Assembly (NCBI GenBank): GCA_946481065.1 | Contig: CAMLMA010000023.1 | Location: 1 to 16,447 of the forward strand | Length of the DNA stretch: 16,447 nt | Reading direction: 5' to 3' | DNA from: an uncultured Nitrosomonadales bacterium | GTDB lineage: Bacteria; Pseudomonadota; Gammaproteobacteria; Burkholderiales; Methylophilaceae | Shown: positions 1 through 6,781 of the stretch, piece by piece | Layout: every line of letters starts with the position of its first letter | Numbering within the stretch: position 1 is the stretch's first letter | The notes under the pieces: generated by a model | The model's database searches: none | What the model was told of the DNA's origin: nothing | What the model saw: the letters and a program-made list of their open reading frames with translations, nothing else | Position numbers and translations under genes: made by a program

Positions 1-91
1 CGCGGCTGTGCGCGTCTTCCCTGAGCAGCGCTTCCGCATCAGGCATGCCAGTCATTGACATGGCGTCAGGCGGCAAGCCGTGATCGGTCAT
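1..91 (-). CDS. Partial UvrD/AddA-like helicase, N-terminus only
   Basis: On the minus strand an ATG at 91-89 overlaps the TGA stop of the upstream nuclease gene (ATGA), and the frame stays open to the window edge. About 30 residues are visible, ending ..PDAEALLREDAHSR. They are consistent with the short leader that precedes the Walker A region in UvrD/AddA-type helicases, but the helicase motifs lie outside the window. The call therefore rests mainly on context: in betaproteobacteria the RecB-like nuclease of this type is normally followed by an exonuclease V beta/AddA-like helicase. The four-base overlap suggests translational coupling and a two-subunit helicase-nuclease for double-strand-break end processing. 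In-frame ATGs further in leave the exact start open. Confidence 0.5.
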   Translation of the reverse strand, partial: MTDHGLPPDAMSMTGMPDAEALLREDAHSR

Positions 92-2829
92 GCTGCCTCT
101 CCCGTACCGTTATGCAGCCGCTCATATTGCAGTTGCCGCTCGGGCAGGCGCAGCAAGGGCAAGACTTCGCAGTAGGCGAGATCCTTCTCACTGGTGAAGC
201 GCACTGCGGCCTCGCCCGACTTCAATTCCAGCGCGATGCCGGCGATACGCTCGCGCCATTGCGCCAATACGCCGGGCCAATCGGCGAATTCGCGCTCGGC
301 AAAGACCTCCCTGCCCTTCTTGTCGTCGAGCGCGGTCAACCCCTGCAGCAACTCGGGCTCCGCCGCGAGGCCGATGAACCCGCGCTTATCCATGCGGATC
401 TGGGCGAAACAGACGGCGGCGACATCGTCCGCTGCCAGTACGAACGCCGCATAGATGGGCAGTTGTGGTTCGGTGATGCGCGCCTGCGCCCAGTTGCGAT
501 AGTCATTGCGGGCACCGGTCTTGTAGTCCATGACGATCAGCCGGCCGTCATCCAGGGCATCGACACGATCGATCACCAGTGTGATGGCGACGCCTTCGAT
601 CGCGATCTCCTGCTTCTGCTCGCAGGCGACCACGCTGAATGGCTGTGGGCGCTGCGATTCGATCTCGGTGAGCCAGGCCAGCGTGAGTTTACTGAGACGT
701 GCTTCTTCCAGTGCGAGGAACGCCGGTGTGAACGGTGTCTCACGCTCGGCGCTGAATCGCTGCAGGGCCTGCTGGGCGGCGGTGGCGACAGCGGCCTGCA
801 GCGCCTCTGGCGTCATGGCTTGTACATCACGTGAACCGCGCTCTTGCCAGAAACATTCCAGCACGGCGTGCACCAGCGTGCCGCGTTCCATGGCATCCAG
901 GCCGGTGACCGGCAGCTTGAGTTCACGCGCATACAGACGGTATTGATAGAAAGCCCAGGCCGGACAGATGGCCTGGGCCTTGAGCAGCCCGGTACCGCCG
1001 GCAAGATGCTGACCCTCCGCGACGGCAGGCGCCCGATGGTCGTCGATCAGCTGCAGGCTGTCTGGCTCAGTGGCATAAGCCATGCGCTCCGCCAATGTCG
1101 CTTGCAGCGGATAGGCAGCTTCGGCACCCGCTGGCGCGATGCCCCGCATCAATGGGCTGACGCGCAACAGGCGCTCGCCGTCTTTCTCCGCGCTGGAGAA
1201 GATGAGCTCGCGTGCACTGTGCAACAAGCGTGCGTGGATGGCCTCGGCAAATGTCGCCTGTGCCGCGCTATCGGCATTGGGCGTCTGTGCGGCGCGTTGC
1301 AGGCTGGCCGGCAGCAGTGGATTCGGCCGCGGCGGCGGCGGCCAGACATGATCGTTCATGCCCATGACCCAGACGGCGTCGAGCGGCTCGGCGGCGGCTT
1401 CGAGCATGCCCATGACCTGGATGCGGGGGTCACCCTCGGTCTCGGGCTGGAAGATCTGTTCCTTGCACAGTTGCGTGAGCCGGCGCAGCGCCTCGCCGGC
1501 ATTGATCATGCCGAGGACGCCATCGAGTTGCGCCAGCGCGTGGCAAACCTTCTCGAACGCTTGCATCGCCTGGTATTCATGGCTGGAAGGAGAACGTTCG
1601 CCCGGCCATCCGGCGGTTTCCAGCAGGCTGAGGAACGCCGTCGCCCAGGCCGCTGGCGGCTGTCTTGATGGCTGCGCCTGACTCGCCTGCATGAGGCCTT
1701 GCAGCGCGGCCAGCGTCTTTGGCATGGGCAAGGCCGTGTCGCCTTGCACGTGTTTCTCGGTGAACCTGAGCAACCGCTGCGGGCTGACATGCAAGGGCAG
1801 CCATTCGCGGACGCGCGTATCGAGCCGCGCCCGCGCATCCGCCTCGCTGATGCTCGCCGACCAGTAAGGCGAATGCAGCAAGGCAGAAAACTCGGCTTGC
1901 GGCACGGCGTGGCGTTGCAAGCCAAAACGCAGTAAGGCCAGGGCATCGGCCACCACAGCCTGGGTGGTGAGTGCCTCGCCCAGCGAAAAATCATGAGGGC
2001 GCGGCTGCCCCGCGAGTTGCGGCATCACCAGCGTCGGCTCGAACGCTTCATCGAGCAAGGCGGATAACTTGCCGCGCAAGGCGGCGAGCTCAGGTACGAC
2101 GATGGCCAGCCGGGCTTGCGGATGTGCCGTCAGCAAGGCATGTGCCCAGGCGACTGCCGCGCGGCATTCTGCGTCCTGGTCCGGCAGCGTGACATGTCGC
2201 GCCTGTTGCGAAGTCTCGTAGCCCAGAATGTATGGCGTGACGGCGCTCCCTCGCTGGCCCAGGGTGTCGATGAAGCGTTGCATCTGGGGGCTGATGCGGT
2301 CGAAGCCTGCCAGCGCGATGCGGTTCGGCAGCGGCAGCGAGGTCCGCGCCAGCGCCTCGATCTGCCAGCTGAAGTAGCGCACCGGCTCCAGCCAACCGGA
2401 TGCCTTGCACAGGCTATGGAAGCGTTGTCGCCAGAGCAGGAATTGCTGCGTCTCCTCGGTCTGCATATCGGCAGGCAAGCTGAGGTTCCATTCGATCAGC
2501 AGGCGATTGGCTTCCTGCGCCGCCGAAGCCAGCCCGCTCTTGTCGAACAGGGGAGCACTATCAAGGTGTTTGAGACTGGCCTCGATGGCCTGTTCCCACA
2601 GCAGGCGTTCCTGCATGGGATTGAAGACGTCGCGCGGCACCGATTCGGCATCGAGCGCGCCGGTCAGCAAGGCTTCCTCCAGCCAGCGATCGAGCCATGC
2701 AGACAAGGTCATGACTGGCAAAGGCATCCACTGTCGATTGCCCGCCTGCCGTTGCCTGCGACCATGCGCCACTTGCAGACTGCGCGCCAGGCGCGGGGTC
2801 GAGCAAAGGATAAGGTCGGGGGCAGTCAT
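88..2829 (-). CDS. RecB/AddB-family PD-(D/E)XK nuclease, probable DNA repair protein
   Basis: This 913-residue protein resembles the 'probable DNA repair protein' group found in betaproteobacteria, related to AddB and the nuclease end of RecB. The N-terminal two thirds look like an inactivated helicase fold: an early segment resembling motif I without a P-loop, and later a WVMGMNDHVWPPPPRP stretch typical of AddB-like proteins. The C-terminal third carries the nuclease: GTLVH with His654, VIDRVD with Asp754, DYKTG with Asp768 and Lys770, then an EPQLPIYAAF segment matching the QxxxY motif. These are the catalytic residues of the RecB nuclease family, so an active nuclease is likely. Only single cysteines (AICPAW, LAYCEV) stand where AddB-type enzymes bear a four-cysteine Fe-S cluster. 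The gene overlaps the downstream helicase start, so the two probably form one complex acting on broken DNA ends. Confidence 0.85.
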   Translation of the reverse strand: MTAPDLILCSTPRLARSLQVAHGRRQRQAGNRQWMPLPVMTLSAWLDRWLEEALLTGALDAESVPRDVFNPMQERLLWEQAIEASLKHLDSAPLFDKSGLASAAQEANRLLIEWNLSLPADMQTEETQQFLLWRQRFHSLCKASGWLEPVRYFSWQIEALARTSLPLPNRIALAGFDRISPQMQRFIDTLGQRGSAVTPYILGYETSQQARHVTLPDQDAECRAAVAWAHALLTAHPQARLAIVVPELAALRGKLSALLDEAFEPTLVMPQLAGQPRPHDFSLGEALTTQAVVADALALLRFGLQRHAVPQAEFSALLHSPYWSASISEADARARLDTRVREWLPLHVSPQRLLRFTEKHVQGDTALPMPKTLAALQGLMQASQAQPSRQPPAAWATAFLSLLETAGWPGERSPSSHEYQAMQAFEKVCHALAQLDGVLGMINAGEALRRLTQLCKEQIFQPETEGDPRIQVMGMLEAAAEPLDAVWVMGMNDHVWPPPPRPNPLLPASLQRAAQTPNADSAAQATFAEAIHARLLHSARELIFSSAEKDGERLLRVSPLMRGIAPAGAEAAYPLQATLAERMAYATEPDSLQLIDDHRAPAVAEGQHLAGGTGLLKAQAICPAWAFYQYRLYARELKLPVTGLDAMERGTLVHAVLECFWQERGSRDVQAMTPEALQAAVATAAQQALQRFSAERETPFTPAFLALEEARLSKLTLAWLTEIESQRPQPFSVVACEQKQEIAIEGVAITLVIDRVDALDDGRLIVMDYKTGARNDYRNWAQARITEPQLPIYAAFVLAADDVAAVCFAQIRMDKRGFIGLAAEPELLQGLTALDDKKGREVFAEREFADWPGVLAQWRERIAGIALELKSGEAAVRFTSEKDLAYCEVLPLLRLPERQLQYERLHNGTGEAA

Positions 2830-2835
2830 GACGAC

Positions 2836-2863
2836 ATTTTAACTGTGATTCGCCGGGCGTCAC
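2836..2863 (-). promoter_or_regulatory. Candidate promoter for the nuclease gene
   Basis: On the minus strand TAAAAT (2841-2836) lies 16 bp downstream of GTGACG (2863-2858, four of six matches to TTGACA). Transcription would begin near base 2829-2830, at the start codon itself, which would give a leaderless or nearly leaderless message. Seen by eye only; AT-rich hexamers arise by chance. Confidence 0.3.
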
Positions 2864-2864
2864 T

Positions 2865-2886
2865 GCGGAAATACAGCGGAAATACA
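2865..2886. repeat. Perfect 11-bp tandem direct repeat
   Basis: GCGGAAATACA occurs twice back to back (2865-2875 and 2876-2886). The unit is about one helical turn, so two protein monomers could bind the same face. It sits just upstream of the candidate -35 of the nuclease gene, in the gap between divergent genes, and could be an operator. No regulator is identified. Confidence 0.8.
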
Positions 2887-2910
2887 CAGGACCGCGACCC
2901 ATGCCTGGCG

Positions 2911-2939
2911 GTCACAAAGCCCGCGGTCTGCGCTAACAT
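2911..2939 (+). promoter_or_regulatory. Candidate promoter for greB
   Basis: GTCACA (2911-2916) and TAACAT (2934-2939) each match four of six consensus bases and are separated by exactly 17 bp. They would give a leader of roughly 65 nt before greB that includes the inverted repeats at 2936-2955 and 2964-2980. Weak boxes; a plausible guess only. Confidence 0.3.
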
Positions 2940-2955
2940 GCTGCATTTAGCATGT
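2936..2955. repeat. Inverted repeat, 7-bp arms, upstream of greB
   Basis: ACATGCT (2936-2942) and AGCATGT (2949-2955) are perfect inverted arms around a 6-nt spacer. It could be a dimeric operator or, if transcribed, a small leader hairpin. It overlaps the candidate greB -10 box, a placement that would suit repression. Confidence 0.6.
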
Positions 2956-2963
2956 CGCGTTTA

Positions 2964-2980
2964 GCCTGATGTGTTCAGGC
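2964..2980. repeat. Inverted repeat, 6-bp arms, in the greB leader
   Basis: GCCTGA (2964-2969) and TCAGGC (2975-2980) flank a TGTGT loop. It lies 30 bp before the greB start. There is no T-run after it, so it is not a terminator. Function unknown. Confidence 0.5.
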
Positions 2981-3010
2981 ATGTGCGTTTCAATCACCCT
3001 TTAGATCCTT

Positions 3011-3505
3011 ATGGCAGACCAAAAGAACTACATCACCCCCGAAGGATTCGCCACTTTGGAAGCGGAATTCCACCAGCTACTGAAAGTGGAACGCCCGGAA
3101 GTGGTCCGTACCGTGGCCTGGGCCGCCAGCAATGGCGACCGCTCGGAGAACGGCGACTATATCTACGGCAAGAAGCGTCTGCGGCAGATCGACTCGCGCC
3201 TGCGTTTCCTCATGAAACGCATGGACAATGCCGAAGTGGTCGACCCCAAGACCCAGCAAGGCCTGGAAAAGGTCTATTTCGGCGCCTGGGTGACGCTGTA
3301 TTCGCTTGATCGCGACACCGAGCACACCTACCGCATCGTCGGCCAGGACGAACTTGAACCGAGCAAGGGCTATATCAGCTGGGTCTCGCCGCTGGCGCGC
3401 AGCATGCTCGGCAAGCAGGTGGGCGATGTGGTCAGGGTGCAGACGCCGGGAGGCGAAGAGGCTTACGAGATCACGGCCATCGATTACCTGGCGGCGGAAC
3501 ATTGA
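3011..3505 (+). CDS. greB: Transcription elongation factor GreB
   Basis: GreB rescues backtracked RNA polymerase by inserting a coiled coil into the secondary channel and stimulating cleavage of the 3' RNA end. This 164-residue protein has the usual length (about 158 in E. coli) and order. Residues 6-77 form the coiled coil, with the diagnostic GDRSENGDY tip. Asp43 and Glu46 there are the acidic residues that position the catalytic metal. It is followed by the GreB-style YGKKRLRQID segment, and then a C-terminal FKBP-like domain containing YISWVSPLARSMLG. RPEVVRTVAWAAS before the tip favours GreB over GreA. The ATG at 3011 has no good Shine-Dalgarno, but the alignment supports it. The next gene begins only 12 bp after the stop, so greB may be co-transcribed with the metal module. 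Confidence 0.95.
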   Translation: MADQKNYITPEGFATLEAEFHQLLKVERPEVVRTVAWAASNGDRSENGDYIYGKKRLRQIDSRLRFLMKRMDNAEVVDPKTQQGLEKVYFGAWVTLYSLDRDTEHTYRIVGQDELEPSKGYISWVSPLARSMLGKQVGDVVRVQTPGGEEAYEITAIDYLAAEH

Positions 3506-3517
3506 TCGGGTGAACTA

Positions 3518-3982
3518 ATGCCAGCCACTGCCCTCTCATATCGCATGAGAAAATTCCTCTGCCTGCTACTGGTGCTATGGCTGCCGCTATTTACCGGCTC
3601 GGCCTGGGCCATGCGCACGCAGATGCAGCTCGATCAGCTGCAAGGCGCGGCAGAAACGCACATGCTCGCCAGCCACCCTTGCCATGACATGCCGGGCATG
3701 CAGGTCAGCGGGCATGACGATCATGCGACCCACAGCACTATGGCCATGCAAGACACGGAGAAGCCGGGTGCCACCGACGCCAGCAAGCAAGACCGCAACG
3801 GTCATTGCCAAGGCCACGATTGCTTCGCCTGCGGAATATGTCTGCATGCGACGAATTTCACCCTCACCGTCATGCCACCCATGCCGGCACCGATGCTTTC
3901 CCATGCCAAGCCCGTCACACACGAGACGGTCTTCGCTTCCCTGCGCTATCCACCCGCATTGAAACCGCCGATCGACGCCTGA
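3518..3982 (+). CDS. Exported His/Met/Cys-rich protein, probable metal binder (DUF2946-like)
   Basis: I do not recognise a named gene. The protein (154 aa) opens with a signal-peptide-like segment, MRKFLCLLLVLWLPL then an AWA cleavage site, so the mature part should be periplasmic. That part is very rich in His, Met and Cys: HPCHDMPGM, GHDDHATHSTMAM, and a Cys cluster HCQGHDCFACGIC, followed by Met/Pro-rich sequence. Such composition suits copper(I)/silver or another soft metal; binding is inferred from composition, not from a solved family member. The short size, signal peptide and late Cys/His pair resemble the loosely defined DUF2946 group. Two starts are possible: 3518, with a GGGTGA 4 nt upstream, or Met10 at 3545, which gives a cleaner signal peptide but has no visible ribosome site. 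It is the first of four genes that look like one module. Confidence 0.7.
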   Translation: MPATALSYRMRKFLCLLLVLWLPLFTGSAWAMRTQMQLDQLQGAAETHMLASHPCHDMPGMQVSGHDDHATHSTMAMQDTEKPGATDASKQDRNGHCQGHDCFACGICLHATNFTLTVMPPMPAPMLSHAKPVTHETVFASLRYPPALKPPIDA

Positions 3983-4019
3983 ACCCGCTTTAGTGGTTTA
4001 ACGTTTTTTCGGAGGAATC

Positions 4020-4676
4020 ATGAATCGCAACAATCTGGCGACGCTCGCCCTGCTGGCGCTGGCGTTGCCTTTGCCCGGCCATGCAGCTGCGCTGATGGGC
4101 TTTGCCGACAGCACGATGTTCATGGGTGAATGGAGCGCCGATTATCAAGAGATCATGGCCAACTATTCGCCCAGCTTCGGTCATGCCATCGGTATCGAAT
4201 CCATGCAGATGCGCGACAAGGATGGCATGCGCAGCGGCATCGCCGCCATCAATTACACCGGCATCTTCAAGCGCTGGAACCTGCCGCAAGGCCAAGCCAA
4301 CCTCTGGTTCACCGGCGGTATCGGCGAATCCTACGGCAGTGACCGGCAAGGCTTTGCCTACACGCCAGGCCTGCAATTCGACTATGAGACGACGCGCGTC
4401 TATTTCCTGGCCAGAGCCAGGATGATGCGCGCACCGGGCATGAACTTCGATACCGCTGCAGTGCAGGGCGGGTTCTCGTTCTACGAGACCAGCTACGAGC
4501 ACACCCAGCCCTGGTTCGTGGTCGAGGCACGCACCATGCGCAATATGGACCCGGCGATGCAGGTCACGCCGGCTCTACGCTTGATCAACAAAGACTATTT
4601 TCTCGAACTTGGGCTCACCAACCCTTGGGATGAGGGGGTGCGCATGCCGCGCATCAACTTCATGCTGACGTTCTAG
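4020..4676 (+). CDS. Met-rich outer-membrane-like protein, unknown function
   Basis: A 218-residue protein I cannot name. A signal peptide is clear (MNRNNLATLALLALALPLPG, cut near HAA). The mature part alternates hydrophobic and polar residues, carries many aromatics (WFTGGIGESYG, TRVYFLARARM) and ends INFMLTF, a terminal-Phe pattern typical of outer-membrane beta-barrels. Methionine is strikingly frequent (MFMGEW, MQMRDKDGM, MMRAPGM, MRNMDPAMQ), which in exported proteins often accompanies soft-metal handling. A strong GGAGGA ribosome site at 4011-4016 fixes the start. It follows the His/Met-rich protein by 37 bp and precedes the MerP-like gene by 25 bp. A role as an outer-membrane partner of the downstream metal proteins is inference from position and composition only. 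Confidence 0.75.
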   Translation: MNRNNLATLALLALALPLPGHAAALMGFADSTMFMGEWSADYQEIMANYSPSFGHAIGIESMQMRDKDGMRSGIAAINYTGIFKRWNLPQGQANLWFTGGIGESYGSDRQGFAYTPGLQFDYETTRVYFLARARMMRAPGMNFDTAAVQGGFSFYETSYEHTQPWFVVEARTMRNMDPAMQVTPALRLINKDYFLELGLTNPWDEGVRMPRINFMLTF

Positions 4677-4701
4677 CGCCCATTCAATCAAGGATCCAAT
4701 C

Positions 4702-5037
4702 ATGAAAAAGATCGTAATGTTAAGTATGACAATCGCATTCTCCACCCTGATGTTCTCGTCCAGCGCGTTCGCTACATCGAGCATCAAAGCCAAGGTCAAC
4801 GGCATGGTCTGCGCGTTCTGTGCCAAGGGCATCGAAAAGAAGCTCAAGGCCTTGCCGCAGACCCAGTCCGTGTTCGTCGACCTCAAGGCCCGGGTGGTGG
4901 CGCTGGAGCTGAAAGACGGCCAAACGGTGCCGATCGAGGATTTCCGCAAGATCATCCGCGATGCCGGCTATGAGGTGGCTGAAGCCGAGGTCGTCGATCG
5001 TTCGGCAGACCAGATCAAGGCCGAGGTGACGCAATGA
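4702..5037 (+). CDS. Periplasmic HMA-domain metal-binding protein, MerP-like
   Basis: This 111-residue protein has a signal peptide cleaved after AFA (residue 24), then a single heavy-metal-associated domain. The metal loop is GMVCAFC, residues 34-40, with Cys37 and Cys40 as the expected ligands, followed by an amphipathic helix (KGIEKKLKAL), strands, and a second helix ending DAGYEV. This is the beta-alpha-beta-beta-alpha-beta ferredoxin-like fold of MerP, CopZ and Atx1. MerP is the periplasmic mercury shuttle to MerT; the signal peptide and the following MerT-like gene favour that analogy. A copper role is equally open. About 25 residues after the domain (VVDRSADQIKAEVTQ) form a polar tail. 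AAGGA at 4690-4694 is a suitable ribosome site. The next gene starts inside its last codons (ATGA overlap), implying coupled translation. Confidence 0.88.
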   Translation: MKKIVMLSMTIAFSTLMFSSSAFATSSIKAKVNGMVCAFCAKGIEKKLKALPQTQSVFVDLKARVVALELKDGQTVPIEDFRKIIRDAGYEVAEAEVVDRSADQIKAEVTQ

Positions 5038-5438
5038 GCACGGTCGAGCCGCTGGCGACCGATACTGCGCTGGCCACCAGCAGAAGGCTGAATGTGTTCT
5101 CGCTGTTCACCAGCTTCTCCACATTGATCTGCTGCGCGCTGCCGGCGCTGCTGGTCGCGCTGGGCGCCGGGGCCGCATTGTCGACCCTGGTCAGCAACGT
5201 GCCGCAGCTGGTCTGGATCAGCGATCACAAGCCGGAAGTGTTCGGCGCGGCGGGCTTGATGCTACTGGTCGCAGGCTACTTCCAGTGGCGCGCCCGGCAT
5301 GCGCCCTGCCCTGCCGACCCGGCGCTGGCGGCGGTTTGTAGACGCGCGCGCAGGAACGCACGCTGGACCTATTGGATCTCCGTCGGCATCTATGCCGTCG
5401 GTGCCTGGTTCGCTTTCGTTGCGCCATTACTGCTTTGA
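5034..5438 (+). CDS. MerT-like inner-membrane metal transport protein
   Basis: A 134-residue membrane protein with about three transmembrane helices: roughly residues 20-54, 68-85 and 112-134. The first contains an adjacent cysteine pair (Cys33-Cys34, in TLICCALP). A second pair, Cys92 and Cys102 (CPADPALAAVC), sits in the loop between helices two and three. This is the MerT plan: Cys-Cys in helix 1 takes the metal from periplasmic MerP, and a cytosolic-loop Cys pair passes it on. The start overlaps the MerP-like gene by four bases, matching that partnership. No merA, merB or merR is present in the window, so the substrate (Hg, Cu or other) is undetermined. Sequence similarity to classical MerT looks distant and the call rests on topology, cysteines and neighbours. 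Confidence 0.75.
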   Translation: MSTVEPLATDTALATSRRLNVFSLFTSFSTLICCALPALLVALGAGAALSTLVSNVPQLVWISDHKPEVFGAAGLMLLVAGYFQWRARHAPCPADPALAAVCRRARRNARWTYWISVGIYAVGAWFAFVAPLLL

Positions 5439-5457
5439 GGCTGTAGTTCCAAGGCAA

Positions 5458-5485
5458 GCCCGGTCGCATGCTGTCGCGATCGGGC
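5458..5485 (+). terminator. Hairpin after the metal module, possible terminator
   Basis: GCCCGGTCGC (5458-5467) pairs with GCGATCGGGC (5476-5485) as a 10-bp stem with one G-U pair and an 8-nt loop. It lies 20 bp after the MerT-like stop and ends about 40 bp before earP. There is no T-run, so it is not a classical intrinsic terminator; it could mark the transcript end or protect the 3' end. Confidence 0.4.
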
Positions 5486-5523
5486 GATCGGCGCGCCTGC
5501 CATGATTGATTTAAACTGCACGC

Positions 5524-6708
5524 ATGACTGCGCCGGACAAGCCACAACGCTGGGATATCTTTTGCCGCATCGTCGACAATTACGGCGATATCGGCGTCTG
5601 CTGGCGCCTGGCACGCCAACTCACGGATGACCACGGCATCAGGGTCCGCCTCTGGGTCGACGACCTGGCGGTGGCGCAAAGGCTGATCCCTGCGATCGAC
5701 TTGCAGCTGCCCAGCCAGCGCATCGAAGACGTCGAGATCGCCCACTGGGTGGCCGATTTTCCGGATACGACGGTGGCAGATGTCGTCATCGAGGCTTTCG
5801 CATGCGAACTCCCGCCGCGTTATCTCGACGCCATGGCCAGCGCCAGACCGGTATGGCTCAATCTCGAATACCTGTCGGCCGAGTCCTGGGTCGCTGATTT
5901 CCATCTCAGACCTTCGCCGCATCCACGCCTGCCGCTGACCAAATACTTCTATTTTCCGGGATTTGTGGAGGAGTCCGGCGGCTTGCTGCGCGAACGGGGC
6001 TTGATCACAGCCCGCGAGGCCTTCCAGCACTCGCCGCAGGCCCAGGCCGCATTCTGCCGGCGCCTCGGCATCGATACGCTACGGAGCGCCACCTCCAGTG
6101 ATCGTGACAACGCAAACTCAGACAGTACCGCCATGCGGGTATCGCTCTTTTGTTACGGTCATGCTGCGATCGACACGCTGTTGGCGGACATGGCCGCCTC
6201 GGCGCAACCTATCGATTGCCTGGTTAGCGACCCGCAAGTGACAGCGCGCATCGAGGCTTGGCTTGGCCAGCCGATGGCTCCCGGCACCACCGAAAGTCGC
6301 GGTAACCTGCATGTGCTACGCCTGCCCTTCCTCAGCCAGGACGATTACGACCGCCTGCTGTGGCTGTGCGACCTCAATTTCGTGCGCGGCGAGGATAGCT
6401 GGCTACGCGCCCTGTGGGCGGGCAAGCCCGCCATCTGGCAACCCTACCGCCAAGAGGAGGATGCCCATCTAGCCAAGCTGGAGGCTTATCTCGTCGGCAA
6501 GGACGCCGATCTCGAAGACGAACTGCGTGCCGAACTGCAGGCTATCCATCGCGCGTGGGCAGAAGGTCGCTGGCATGCCGGGAGCATCGCCTGGTTACAG
6601 CGGAATCTGGCCGCGCTGCAGGCGCATGCGGAACACTATTGCCATCGCCTGGCGCGACAGCCGGACCTCGCCACTAAGCTTGTGATTTTCTGCAGGAATC
6701 TTTTTTGA
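5524..6708 (+). CDS. earP: EF-P arginine rhamnosyltransferase EarP
   Basis: EarP transfers rhamnose from dTDP-rhamnose to Arg32 of elongation factor P, which activates EF-P for rescue of ribosomes stalled at polyproline. The protein (394 aa, normal length) has two Rossmann-like halves of the GT-B fold. The family signature DIFCRIVDNYGDIGVCWRLA holds Asp18 and Asp22, equivalent to the two aspartates shown to be essential in characterised EarP proteins. The C-terminal nucleotide-sugar site shows NFVRGEDSW, with Glu290 the third catalytic acid, then WAGKPAIWQPYRQEEDAH. A KYFYFPGF segment marks the middle. The efp gene starts 73 bp downstream, the usual arrangement. No clear Shine-Dalgarno precedes the ATG. 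A segment near residues 187-200 (TSSDRDNANSD) is polar and probably a variable loop. Confidence 0.95.
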   Translation: MTAPDKPQRWDIFCRIVDNYGDIGVCWRLARQLTDDHGIRVRLWVDDLAVAQRLIPAIDLQLPSQRIEDVEIAHWVADFPDTTVADVVIEAFACELPPRYLDAMASARPVWLNLEYLSAESWVADFHLRPSPHPRLPLTKYFYFPGFVEESGGLLRERGLITAREAFQHSPQAQAAFCRRLGIDTLRSATSSDRDNANSDSTAMRVSLFCYGHAAIDTLLADMAASAQPIDCLVSDPQVTARIEAWLGQPMAPGTTESRGNLHVLRLPFLSQDDYDRLLWLCDLNFVRGEDSWLRALWAGKPAIWQPYRQEEDAHLAKLEAYLVGKDADLEDELRAELQAIHRAWAEGRWHAGSIAWLQRNLAALQAHAEHYCHRLARQPDLATKLVIFCRNLF

Positions 6709-6716
6709 TCTTCAGG

Positions 6717-6722
6717 TATAAT
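6717..6722 (+). promoter_or_regulatory. Consensus -10 box upstream of efp
   Basis: A perfect TATAAT preceded by GG sits just after the earP stop and about 60 bp before efp. No good -35 lies 15-18 bp upstream (the 17-bp position reads AGGAAT), so if real it needs an activator or is a weak-35 promoter. It would let efp, an abundant factor, be expressed independently of earP. Confidence 0.45.
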
Positions 6723-6781
6723 TCGCGACTTTTTACCGCTAACCCCTTCAAGCAGCACCCTTATTCAGAGATCGCCACGAT

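Noticed and set aside
844..1668. A 274-codon plus-strand open frame inside the RecB-like nuclease gene.
   Set aside because: The minus-strand gene has clear nuclease motifs throughout this stretch; the plus-strand product is rich in Arg, Gln and Gly and resembles nothing.
2116..2964. A 282-codon plus-strand open frame covering the nuclease N-terminus and the greB upstream gap.
   Set aside because: Antisense to a supported gene and without domain features; the part in the gap overlaps the repeats and candidate promoters.
3983..4019. Possible terminator between the His/Met-rich gene and the outer-membrane-like gene (AACCCGCTTTAGTGGTT then a T-run).
   Set aside because: The arms pair poorly and the loop is too small; the T-run runs directly into a strong ribosome site, which fits a co-transcribed pair better.
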